Shown here piece after piece: positions 6,554 to 14,620 of a stretch of 64,000 bases of DNA. The notes beneath the pieces were generated by a model. That model made no database searches. It had not been told where the DNA came from and was given only the letters and a program-made list of their open reading frames with translations. The stretch spans positions 1 through 64,000 of IMG/VR virus record IMGVR_UViG_3300021964_000052. One strand, given 5' to 3'. The first letter of the stretch is position 1. Each line of letters starts with the position of its first letter. This DNA is from a virus. The position numbers and the translations under genes were made by a program.

Positions 6554-8116
6554 TTTTTTAATATAATAATCTTCTAAAAGTACTCCATCTAATTTCGTGT
6601 TATTTAATATCGAGATAGCATCTTTATAAGTATTTAGAATAGGTTTACCTGCAATATTAAAAGAAGTATTAAGTAACATACCAATGCCAGTTTTCTCTTC
6701 CACCATTGATAAAAGTTCGTATAGGAACGGATTTTGCTGAGAAGTAACTGTCTGTATCCTTGCTGTTCCGTCTATATGAGTTATGGATTCTAAAGTTTCC
6801 CTATACTCCTCTTTTACTTTTGGGCAAAAAGACATATACCTAGATTCTCCATTAAATTCGAAATACTTACTCACGTCTTTTAATCTTACAACAGGAGCGA
6901 AAGGCCTATAATATTCTCTATTCTTAACTTTTTTATTTAAAGTTTCTTTCATTCCTTTAATAACCGGGTAACATACAATACTTCTATTTCCTAGAGCTCT
7001 TGGACCTATTTCACATCTTCCTTTTACTATACCGATAATTTTACCAGAGACTATATCATCCACAACCGTATTAATATTTACCTCTGCTTTATAAGTAGAA
7101 GCATATTCAGATAAAATATCTCTATCCCAGGCTTCAGGTCCTAAATAGGGACTACTAACTGCTTGAGTTGGCTTAATATGAGATAGCATAAAACCTAATG
7201 ATAAACCAGAATCGTTAGGATTAGGAGGAATAAATGTTTTTACTTTAGTATTAATGCTAGTATTATTTAAAATATTTAATGCACAACCTCCGGAAATAAT
7301 AAAGTTATTATTTATTTGTTGAAATATAGTAGAAATATTTCGTTCAAAAATATTTTCAAATACATATTGAGATGTAGCTACTAAGTCTTTTTCTAACTCT
7401 CCTGATAGTATATCTGGTAGTTTAAGTTTGAGTTTCAATTCTTTGTAGTTATTGTCTCTATTCTCCTTATCCATGTGATGACCTAAATAAAACTCCTCTA
7501 AGGCCTCAACGTAATGTTCTTGCACTTTTCCGTAACCTGCTAGCCCCATTAACTTACCAGCATAGATTAAGTAAGCATCACGCCATTCTTTAGCTTTTCG
7601 TATTGAGTTACAATAACGTCCAATTTCAGCATATTTTTCTCCTATATTATAATCAAAATTTTTACCTATAGGTTCTATACCTTTAACTCTATCTGCTTTA
7701 TAGAAATTATAACATCCGTCATTTCCTCCTCCGTCTACCGTGGCAATTATAGCAGTGTCCAATTCTGATTGATAGAACGCTCCAGCAGCATGTCCGTCTT
7801 GATGGTATACTTCTTTCAATTTATTAGCTTTAAAAAATTGAACTATTTTGTTTTTATTTCCTAATTTGGTAGTTAGTGTTCTTGTATCATCTTGATTACA
7901 GATTAAATAATCAAACTTATCAGCTCTATATTTAAAATTAAAATATTTTAATATATTCTGTATTGCTTTTAGAGGAAGGTGGGTAGGGTAGTACCACAGT
8001 AAACCAGCATTCTTTATATTGGTAAATCTTTCTATCTCTACGACTTCGAGAACTATACCATCTCTAGCTAAAGTAATAGATGCGTTATGACCACAGTATA
8101 TAGATAAATCAAACAT
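6551..8116 (-). CDS. carbamoyltransferase, NodU/TobZ family
   Basis: 521 residues. The N-terminal Kae1-like half carries the metal site His105-x3-His109 (YHQDGHAAG) and Asp128 in TVDGGGNDG. The C-terminal YrdC-like/transferase part has ISGGCALN, GRCEIGPRALGNRSI, REYYRPFAP and LLNTSFNIAGKPI, all family hallmarks. The enzyme makes carbamoyl-AMP from carbamoyl phosphate and ATP and passes the carbamoyl group to a hydroxyl of a sugar or antibiotic. Lying directly after two glycosyltransferase genes (8-base overlap with 8109), it probably decorates the sugar those enzymes add, either on the virion or on a surface glycan. Family certain; target inferred. Confidence 0.9.
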   Translation of the reverse strand: MFDLSIYCGHNASITLARDGIVLEVVEIERFTNIKNAGLLWYYPTHLPLKAIQNILKYFNFKYRADKFDYLICNQDDTRTLTTKLGNKNKIVQFFKANKLKEVYHQDGHAAGAFYQSELDTAIIATVDGGGNDGCYNFYKADRVKGIEPIGKNFDYNIGEKYAEIGRYCNSIRKAKEWRDAYLIYAGKLMGLAGYGKVQEHYVEALEEFYLGHHMDKENRDNNYKELKLKLKLPDILSGELEKDLVATSQYVFENIFERNISTIFQQINNNFIISGGCALNILNNTSINTKVKTFIPPNPNDSGLSLGFMLSHIKPTQAVSSPYLGPEAWDRDILSEYASTYKAEVNINTVVDDIVSGKIIGIVKGRCEIGPRALGNRSIVCYPVIKGMKETLNKKVKNREYYRPFAPVVRLKDVSKYFEFNGESRYMSFCPKVKEEYRETLESITHIDGTARIQTVTSQQNPFLYELLSMVEEKTGIGMLLNTSFNIAGKPILNTYKDAISILNNTKLDGVLLEDYYIKK

Positions 8117-9038
8117 AATTAACTTTTTGATTTTTTATATCTATATTAGCAAACCTTTCATATTCTTCTAGTGTTCTAATATTACCTACTCCGTATTTGC
8201 CTAAATCATCTCCCATAATTAACTTCTTTAATCTTTTCATAGCCACTCTATGGTGATTATCAGCTATAGTTTTTTCATTATTATTAAAATGTTTTTTAGG
8301 TACTTGAGGATGAGCACGGTGCCACGCTACTATTTGACTAGGAGTATAAAAGTCATATCCAAAAGTATAAGATCTAATTGCTAAAGCAAATTCTTCTCCA
8401 GTATAGTAATGCAAAGGATCTTGTTCTACTTCTTGTACCCATTTACCGGCTGTAAATATAAATCCTCCGTATATTAAGGTTATACCTTTAGGTTTAAATT
8501 CTATATCAATCTGATTATTATATCCTCCATAATCAGGCCAAAAATCCTTAGAAATAAATTTTATTTTAGGTACCTGTAAAATAGATAAATTTTCTTTTTG
8601 TTTAAATTCTAAATCTTTATTTAATTTATCGTCTCTTGTATATGCAGGAGGTAAAAAGGAAAGCAGTGGTTTTTTAATACCCTTACCTAGTAAATTATTA
8701 TAGTCTTTAATTATTATTTTATCCCAGTCTTGTATAAACCTTGTATGAGAATCTACCTGTAAGGAGTAAGTTTCATAATTATAGTTTAACTGTGCTAATT
8801 GTCTAGCCCAACACCCTCCTTTAGATTCTGTATAATGATACTTATCAACTGTAATATTATACTTCTCTACTAAATCGTCTAGACACTTCTCTGATGTTCC
8901 TATCTTATCGTCATATTGTAAGCAAACAGAAAAATATAAATTACCTGGGTTATATGATTTATTAATACAATCTAATATTGTATATTTAATTTCGTAATCA
9001 AGATAACTTGCTATTGATATGAAAATAGTTTGATTCAT
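8109..9038 (-). CDS. GlcNAc-type glycosyltransferase, PF11397/GT60-like
   Basis: 309 residues, GT-A fold. It starts TIFISIASYLDYE, has QVDSHTRF (the Asp-x-His metal/sugar-binding motif) near residue 97, and YTGEEFALAIRSYTFGYDFYTP with WHRAHP towards the end. This set matches the PF11397 family, whose eukaryotic member Gnt1 attaches GlcNAc to hydroxyproline of Skp1. It closely resembles the C-terminal domain of the adjacent 910-residue protein, so the two are probably duplicates. It overlaps that gene by 4 bases and the carbamoyltransferase by 8. Likely role: transfer of a sugar to a protein hydroxyl, perhaps on the Pro-rich fibre (inference). Confidence 0.82.
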   Translation of the reverse strand: MNQTIFISIASYLDYEIKYTILDCINKSYNPGNLYFSVCLQYDDKIGTSEKCLDDLVEKYNITVDKYHYTESKGGCWARQLAQLNYNYETYSLQVDSHTRFIQDWDKIIIKDYNNLLGKGIKKPLLSFLPPAYTRDDKLNKDLEFKQKENLSILQVPKIKFISKDFWPDYGGYNNQIDIEFKPKGITLIYGGFIFTAGKWVQEVEQDPLHYYTGEEFALAIRSYTFGYDFYTPSQIVAWHRAHPQVPKKHFNNNEKTIADNHHRVAMKRLKKLIMGDDLGKYGVGNIRTLEEYERFANIDIKNQKVNYV

Positions 9039-11767
9039 CTTCTTAACTTTATTTCAAAATACTTTTCTAAATCTTCTAAACTTCTTTCATAACCTTCTTT
9101 AAATAATTCTTCGTTTAATAACTTACTTGAAGAGTCCTTAATTAAATATTCATTATTATGTTCTCTGTAAGGGATATCAGAAGAAGTTTTAAAATTATAA
9201 TTATGCCATATACAAGCTTCAGAGCATACTTTTAAATTCCATCCTTTTAAAAAACTAATAAATGTTTGAAAATCTTCTTCACCGTTGAATCTAATATTAT
9301 CTGGTATGTTTACCTCTTTTACCCAATCGCTGTTAGTAAATAAAAATCCTGCTGCTGCCCATTTAGTATCAAATGGTTTATTATCTTTCCATGAATCAAA
9401 GTTTTCCGCTACACATCTATTATCAGTTTCAGAATCTTTTACTAAAAACCTTTTAACCTTTAGCGGTGCATTAAATGGTAAATTGAGATAATCTTCTCCT
9501 ATATCAGGTACATCAAAATTATTAGGGTACGTAGTTAAAATAGCTTTCGGATCATCTAAAGATTTATATTGACTCAGTAATATAAGGTCCCAGTTTCTTT
9601 TAAATCTAGTATGAGAATCTACTTGTAAGAAATATTTCTCATCCTGTATTTCTTTTTTAATTTTATTTCTAGCTACAACAACACCTTTTGATTGTTCCTT
9701 AGGAGTGTATAATATAGTAAGGTCATTATATTTTAACTCTAAAACCTTATTTAATTGTTCTATAGTATCCTGTAGGTTAACGCACACTACCACTTTACTA
9801 CTGTCTGAAATATTATTATAAAGGCTTTTTAATGTGTCTATAATTTGACTATCACAGTAACTTGCTATAGAAACAAATATTTTAGAGTTATCATATTCCC
9901 ATGCATCTCTATACTCTCTTGCCCAATTAGCTATAAATCCTCTATCTACTTTAAAACTAGTTTGATCTTCTTCTTTGAACTGTTCAGTATTCACTATAAA
10001 AGTTTTATCTTCTATATCGTTCATCAAACCTCTCATCCTATAAACATAGGAGGATAAAGTTGAAAGTTTATTACCGATAAATTTTATAGCTCTACTACAA
10101 ATTAACTGTTCAATTATTGGTATCCAATTATTATTAAATTCTAAATGATTAAGTTTAGATTTTAAATCATTATAGAATATAACGTTATAATGCTCTTTTA
10201 TTAATTTAAAAAACTTTTCATCTTGATGATCTGTGGCAATGTAGAGTGTGCCTTGTTTAGGTATTATATTTTGAATATTAATGAGAAGTTCTTCTGCGGT
10301 AATAAACAAGTCTTTGTACTGAAAATCATTTCTTCTTAGATGTAGCGAATAGTAATTCTTATCCCCTAGTAAATTTATAAAAGCCCATCCTATATCGAAT
10401 ATTTCATTTCTATACCTTACTGTTTTATTTATGAGTGTTTTTAAACTATCTTCATGTTTAGTAAAAAAAGTAGAATAAAAATTACCTAGTAGATTTCTAT
10501 CAAAATATAAGTACCTATCATTTTCACTTATTAAATCTTTAATATTAAGTACCTCTCTCTTTTTTGTAAAACTGGTAGGTGGTTCTAAAGGTTCAAAATT
10601 ATAAACACAATTATCAGTCTTTATATTTATTTCCTTACATTTACTTTTAATATTATCGAAACTATCAAAGATGTGTTCAATATCTCGAAACTCTTCGTAT
10701 TTAATAATTTTAATTTGTTTATTACTAAAATCAAAAAAATCATTCAATCCACAGTAATTTTCTAAAAGATAGTAAGAGCTATTTGGAGGTAAGACTAAAG
10801 TTCTATTTAATAAAAAAGCTATACATAAAGCTAATTCATACGACATTCTAATATTATTAAACCCTCCAGGCCATTCTTTATAAAGTACGTATCCTTCTTC
10901 TCCGTTATAAAACTTGAAAATATTTCCATCATCAATACCTTTATAATATCTAAAATCAGTATTTTTTTGATCTATATTAGATAGAAGAAAAGTATCCAAA
11001 GTATTTCTAGCCTTTGATATATCTATTTTCTGCTCTAAGTCAAATGTATGATCTTGTTTAAAGAAGATTTGATTACCTTCTTTATCCTCAATTTTATTAG
11101 GGTAGTGAATAATACTGGGAAGAGTTCTACTATCATTGTGTTCCCATACGCTACATATTCCTAACCTATCTAAAAATTTTATATCAATATTATTAGATTT
11201 AAAAGCATAATCTAAGCCAAACATTTCTGCTTCCCATTTTTTAGTATTAACTCTATAGTCTATACAAGCCTGTTTATAAGAATCAATAATTTTTTTAAGA
11301 GTAAAGAAATTTAAAGCAAAAGGATACATAATTCCTTTTTTACCGGTAGGATAATTATCATTAGGCCTGTTAAAATCTTTCCATCTTTGACCAATTACTT
11401 CATTATTAGATAAATTAAAATCTACTGATTGCAAAAATATCATGTCAGGGTCCAAAAAAAGTATTTTATCTGTATCTATTAAATCTAAATTTTCACATAG
11501 CCAAGAAATAGATTCGTACTTATTAGGTATTCCGCCCCACCAGTCTTTATTTTTTAATTCCCATTCTTTTGCCCAATCAGGTAGTTCTATAACTTTAGTA
11601 TTTTTACTAAAATTAAAATCTATTTTTTCGTTTTTATGATTGATATCCTCTGAGAGAAGTATAGTAAGTTGACCTGTTTGGTTTACATTCTCAAAAGATC
11701 GTTCTAGATATTCAAGTTGCCATTTTTGGTAAAGGCACTTGCTTGTACTCACTACTACATAGTCCAT
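9035..11767 (-). CDS. three-domain glycosyltransferase: GT-A, O-fucosyltransferase-like, PF11397
   Basis: 910 residues in three parts. Residues about 1-260 form a GT-A domain with KILFLDPDMIFLQ (DxD). Residues about 275-590 resemble a GDP-fucose protein O-fucosyltransferase: PGGFNNIRMSYELALCIAFL, RTLVLPP, SLHLRRNDF. Residues about 625-900 form a PF11397-type domain: KIFVSIASYCDSQI, LQVDSHTRFKRNWD, RFNGEEDFQTF and WHNYNF. Each part looks complete, so one polypeptide could build a short chain. It begins at the ATG overlapping the stop of the double dioxygenase gene (1-base overlap), so hydroxylation and glycosylation are translationally linked. Bifunctional fusions are known for Skp1 glycosylation (PgtA), though with other domains. 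Acceptor and sugars are inferred. Confidence 0.8.
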   Translation of the reverse strand: MDYVVVSTSKCLYQKWQLEYLERSFENVNQTGQLTILLSEDINHKNEKIDFNFSKNTKVIELPDWAKEWELKNKDWWGGIPNKYESISWLCENLDLIDTDKILFLDPDMIFLQSVDFNLSNNEVIGQRWKDFNRPNDNYPTGKKGIMYPFALNFFTLKKIIDSYKQACIDYRVNTKKWEAEMFGLDYAFKSNNIDIKFLDRLGICSVWEHNDSRTLPSIIHYPNKIEDKEGNQIFFKQDHTFDLEQKIDISKARNTLDTFLLSNIDQKNTDFRYYKGIDDGNIFKFYNGEEGYVLYKEWPGGFNNIRMSYELALCIAFLLNRTLVLPPNSSYYLLENYCGLNDFFDFSNKQIKIIKYEEFRDIEHIFDSFDNIKSKCKEINIKTDNCVYNFEPLEPPTSFTKKREVLNIKDLISENDRYLYFDRNLLGNFYSTFFTKHEDSLKTLINKTVRYRNEIFDIGWAFINLLGDKNYYSLHLRRNDFQYKDLFITAEELLINIQNIIPKQGTLYIATDHQDEKFFKLIKEHYNVIFYNDLKSKLNHLEFNNNWIPIIEQLICSRAIKFIGNKLSTLSSYVYRMRGLMNDIEDKTFIVNTEQFKEEDQTSFKVDRGFIANWAREYRDAWEYDNSKIFVSIASYCDSQIIDTLKSLYNNISDSSKVVVCVNLQDTIEQLNKVLELKYNDLTILYTPKEQSKGVVVARNKIKKEIQDEKYFLQVDSHTRFKRNWDLILLSQYKSLDDPKAILTTYPNNFDVPDIGEDYLNLPFNAPLKVKRFLVKDSETDNRCVAENFDSWKDNKPFDTKWAAAGFLFTNSDWVKEVNIPDNIRFNGEEDFQTFISFLKGWNLKVCSEACIWHNYNFKTSSDIPYREHNNEYLIKDSSSKLLNEELFKEGYERSLEDLEKYFEIKLRR

Positions 11768-13014
11768 TATACACTAGTAAGTTTATAGTCATTAAGTTTG
11801 TAATGTACGTAAAAGTTACGGTACCAGTTACCTTTAAACTCTTCTTGTCTACCGTGTAAACAGGTAGCAGATTCATATAAAATAATATCTCCTATTTCAG
11901 CATATATTTTATGCCACTTCCCGCTATGGTCTTGAAAGTCAAGAGGCCAGTCATTTTTTGCTCCTTTAGTATCTTTACAGTCACAATTAAGATCTTTATC
12001 TACTATTATGATACTTGAAACATGATGTGTTTCTAACCTATCGGTATGATTGATAAGCGTAGCACCTTTATTATAGGATCTTATCCCATATAACATAGTT
12101 GGTGATAAAGATTCACCTGAGAACTCTTCATGTAGCGGTTTAAGCTGATTATGTATAATTTCTCTTATAGAAGTAAGATTATCAAAACTCATAATCTCTG
12201 TTCTATTATCTCCAGGAGTTATTACATTATCTATACCTTCCCACTTTTCTTCTGCTTTGCTATTTTTTAAAAGACTGTAAGCATCCTTTATAATTTGCCA
12301 TGTATCCTCCGGGCACTTGACTATCTTATATCCTTTTTTAGTTAGTCTAGGAAAATCATCTACACCCGTAAAAGATTTACTATTTAAACTAACAACCTTA
12401 CCTTTTCCTGTGGATTTACGTTTATCTAATTCTAATTTGAGGCGAGTATCTTCAGAAGGTTTCCATTCATTTTCTCTCCACCATGAAGTTATAATATATT
12501 TTTTACCTTCTGTAACAGGTGTGCCTTCGTGCATTGATTGGTGATTAACTTTTCCGTCAATCATATTATCCCATCTCAACGCTCTTCCAGTTTTAGGTTT
12601 AAATTTTATACCTAAATTAGTAAAATCCGTCTCTCCTCCTACCATATCTTCATTTAGATAAATCATAAGGGTCTTAACTCTATTACCTGAAAAAAGGCAA
12701 TGAGTTTTATAAGCCTCGGGGGAAAAATAATCTGTATGAGGTTTAAAATACTCTCCTGGTTGGTATAACTGGCCCTGTAGAGTTTCTCCTCTTTTAATAT
12801 CTAACCCTACATACTTAGCTATTTTTTCTTTTAATGCTTTAACTTTATCATCCTCTTCTGATAGCTGAGAAGTACTAGAAGTCCTATAATCATTAATCTC
12901 AGAAAACTTATCATTAGCAGTAGTAACTGCAGATCTAGAATGTTTTTTATCTATTAAACTAATAAAGTATTCACATTCTTCTTTTGTAAGAAAATTTTCA
13001 GCGTATTTAACCAT
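11767..13014 (-). CDS. tandem 2-oxoglutarate dioxygenase: prolyl-4-hydroxylase-like plus second hydroxylase domain
   Basis: 415 residues with two oxygenase domains. Domain 1 (about 1-185) is prolyl-4-hydroxylase-like: iron ligands His93-Thr-Asp95 (KPHTDYF) and His162 (SMHEGTP), oxoglutarate Lys172 within GKKYIITSWW, and the strand GGETDF. Domain 2 (about 225-410) has His323-Thr-Asp325 (INHTDRLETHHVSS), distal His387 (CLHGRQ) and Arg399 in NWYRNFYVHY. P4H enzymes convert peptidyl proline to 4-hydroxyproline. The gene has its own promoter and directly follows a fibre gene rich in Pro-Thr-Pro-Ala and Gly-Pro-Pro repeats, both classic P4H substrates. Domain identities are strong; the link to the fibre is inferred from adjacency. 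Confidence 0.85.
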   Translation of the reverse strand: MVKYAENFLTKEECEYFISLIDKKHSRSAVTTANDKFSEINDYRTSSTSQLSEEDDKVKALKEKIAKYVGLDIKRGETLQGQLYQPGEYFKPHTDYFSPEAYKTHCLFSGNRVKTLMIYLNEDMVGGETDFTNLGIKFKPKTGRALRWDNMIDGKVNHQSMHEGTPVTEGKKYIITSWWRENEWKPSEDTRLKLELDKRKSTGKGKVVSLNSKSFTGVDDFPRLTKKGYKIVKCPEDTWQIIKDAYSLLKNSKAEEKWEGIDNVITPGDNRTEIMSFDNLTSIREIIHNQLKPLHEEFSGESLSPTMLYGIRSYNKGATLINHTDRLETHHVSSIIIVDKDLNCDCKDTKGAKNDWPLDFQDHSGKWHKIYAEIGDIILYESATCLHGRQEEFKGNWYRNFYVHYKLNDYKLTSV

Positions 13015-13025
13015 AACTTACTTTA

Positions 13026-13060
13026 GTATAATATATGAAATTAATATTTAATTTCCAACT
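13026..13060 (-). promoter_or_regulatory. Bacteroidetes-type promoter for the modification cassette
   Basis: AGTTGG with TTG, 20 bases, then TATATTATAC on the minus strand. It starts 2 bases after the stop of the Pro-rich fibre gene and ends 11 bases before the dioxygenase start. The modification cassette can therefore be transcribed apart from the fibre operon, perhaps before it. Confidence 0.7.
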
Positions 13061-13061
13061 T

Positions 13062-14618
13062 TTACGGTTCCCCAGGTACACCAGGAGGTCCAGGAGGTCC
13101 AGGAGGTCCAGGAGGTCCAATACTAGGTGCTGGAGTCGGGGCAGGTGTTGGACTAGGTGTCGGAGCAGGTGTTGGACAATTTGCTGCAGGATTAACTGGT
13201 ACAGCATCTGTTGTATTAATTCTATATTCAAATAACCTAGATTTAGAACCATCCGATAAATAGAATAGATCACCGTCTCCATAATTTAAACCTATCCATA
13301 AACCTTCTACTGTGGTTACATTAGAACTATCGAACGTAGTTGCTCCATATATAAATGTAGTGTTGTTAGTATTACCTGAACAAGCATTACCAGCTGATGT
13401 ACTATGAGCAAGTGATTGAGTTCCGCTTACTACTGGAGCTGGAGTAGGAGCAGGTGTTGGTGCCGGAGTAGGTGCTGGTGTTACTGGTGCTGGTGTAGGT
13501 GCCGGAGTTGGACTAGGTGTAGGACTAGGCGTTGGTGCCGGTGTAGGTGCTGGTGTTGGTGCAACAGGAGCAGGTGTCGGACTAGGAGTAGGTGCCGGAG
13601 TAGGAGCAGGTGTTGGACATGCTACTGCTGCTTGTTGTGGAGTTGCACCACTAGAAGCCTTTTTAAATTGTCTAGTATCAGTTCCATCAGATACCCAGAA
13701 TATAGTATTTGTAGCGTATCCTCCTATTGTTATACTATCTATCGATGTAACACTAGACCCAGCAAATGTTGTATCATCATAAATTATTGTACCGTAAGCT
13801 GTATTGTCATCTCCTCCGCTACATGCATCGTCAGCGTCACTAGTTGAGTAGTATAAATCTTCATTACCTGTTACTATAGGAGCTGGAGTAGGAGCAGGTG
13901 TTGGTGCCGGAGTAGGAGCAGGTGTTACTGGTGCCGGAGTAGGAGCAGGTGTTGGTGCTGGAGTAGGAGCAGGTGTTGGTGCCGGAGTAGGTGCCGGAGT
14001 AGGTGCCGGAGTAGGTGCTGGAGTCGGGGCAACAGGTGCCGGAGTTGGAGCAGGTGTCGGGCTAGGTGTTGGTGCCGGAGTAGGAGCAGGTGTTGGAGCA
14101 GGTGTTGGACTAGGAGTAGGACAAGTAACTGATGAAGCTTGTGGTGTACCGTACTGACTAGTTTTAGCAAATTCTCTACTATCTGTACCATCTGATACCC
14201 AGAATGTAGTACTGGCTGCATATCCTCCGGTTTTTATACTGTCTATATAAGTTACATTAGCACTAGTAAATGCTGTTGCTCCTGCTATGTAAGTACTATA
14301 TGCAAGTCCGTCGTCTCCTCCACTACAAGCATCATTTCCAGATGTAGTAGAATAGTATAAAGATTGATTATTATTAACTATAGGGGCTGGAGTAGGAGCA
14401 GGTGTTGGAGCTGGTGTTGGAGCTGGTGTTGGAGCTATTGGTGCTGGTGTAGGTGCTGGAGTTGGAGCTCCTAAACCGTAAAATTCATCCATTGAATCAG
14501 GAGAGGTCAACCCGAAAGCTAATGATGCAGAAGTAAGATTTAGTTCAGCTTGAGTACTATTTCCTAATTCATCATTAAGATCCTCGAATGATATAGGTCC
14601 TGACGACTGTATTGCCAT
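13062..14618 (-). CDS. Pro/Thr/Ala-rich tail fibre with three Cys-domains and collagen-like tip
   Basis: 518 residues. Residues 1-50 ([19 protein letters not shown]... SMDEFYGL) form an attachment module seen in phage tail proteins. Four linkers of PTPAP units (51-81, 167-248, 335-397, 481-500) separate three homologous domains (84-166, 251-334, 399-481), each with a Cys near ACSG and a second at the end in CPTP, and the motif WVSDGT/YLSDGS. The final 18 residues are six collagen triplets: GPP four times, GVP, GEP. Collagen triplets would form a trimer, and APTP repeats resemble plant arabinogalactan-protein glycomodules. The next gene is a prolyl-hydroxylase-like enzyme. Probable adhesin of the baseplate or tail tip; no homologue is named. 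Confidence 0.8.
   Translation of the reverse strand: MAIQSSGPISFEDLNDELGNSTQAELNLTSASLAFGLTSPDSMDEFYGLGAPTPAPTPAPIAPTPAPTPAPTPAPTPAPIVNNNQSLYYSTTSGNDACSGGDDGLAYSTYIAGATAFTSANVTYIDSIKTGGYAASTTFWVSDGTDSREFAKTSQYGTPQASSVTCPTPSPTPAPTPAPTPAPTPSPTPAPTPAPVAPTPAPTPAPTPAPTPAPTPAPTPAPTPAPTPAPVTPAPTPAPTPAPTPAPIVTGNEDLYYSTSDADDACSGGDDNTAYGTIIYDDTTFAGSSVTSIDSITIGGYATNTIFWVSDGTDTRQFKKASSGATPQQAAVACPTPAPTPAPTPSPTPAPVAPTPAPTPAPTPSPTPSPTPAPTPAPVTPAPTPAPTPAPTPAPVVSGTQSLAHSTSAGNACSGNTNNTTFIYGATTFDSSNVTTVEGLWIGLNYGDGDLFYLSDGSKSRLFEYRINTTDAVPVNPAANCPTPAPTPSPTPAPTPAPSIGPPGPPGPPGPPGVPGEP
13065..13118 (-). repeat. collagen-type Gly-X-Y repeat, six triplets
   Basis: The DNA ggaggtcca is repeated and encodes Gly-Pro-Pro four times, then Gly-Val-Pro and Gly-Glu-Pro, at the extreme C-terminus of the fibre. 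Gly-Pro-Pro is the most stable collagen unit before hydroxylation and becomes more stable with 4-hydroxyproline in the Y position. Confidence 0.9.
13428..13616 (-). repeat. PTPAP-coding repeat, linker 3
   Basis: Imperfect 6- and 12-base tandem units (accagcacctac-like on the coding strand) encoding about 63 residues of Pro-Thr-Pro-Ala/Ser with breaks PVAP and PVTP. Codons vary at the third position, so the peptide repeat looks selected and not simply a recent DNA expansion. Confidence 0.85.
13875..14120 (-). repeat. PTPAP-coding repeat, linker 2
   Basis: The longest linker, about 82 residues of PTPAP/PTPSP units between Cys-domains one and two, with internal breaks PVAP and PVTP. Near-perfect runs make this stretch prone to slippage or recombination, so its length may vary between related phages. 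Confidence 0.85.
14376..14468 (-). repeat. PTPAP-coding repeat, linker 1
   Basis: About 31 residues of APTPAP units joining the N-terminal attachment module to the first Cys-domain, with one IAP break. Shares the same 6- and 12-base unit as the other linkers. Confidence 0.8.
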
Positions 14619-14620
14619 AA

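Noticed and set aside
13416-13847. Plus-strand frame rich in Trp, Ser, Arg and Cys
   Set aside because: It is the antisense reading of the PTPAP repeats and the Cys-domain; no start signals, and composition follows from the repeats.
13062-14618. CRISPR-like or diversity-generating repeat array
   Set aside because: Repeats are in-frame, lack unique spacers of fixed size, and encode PTPAP. No reverse transcriptase is present.
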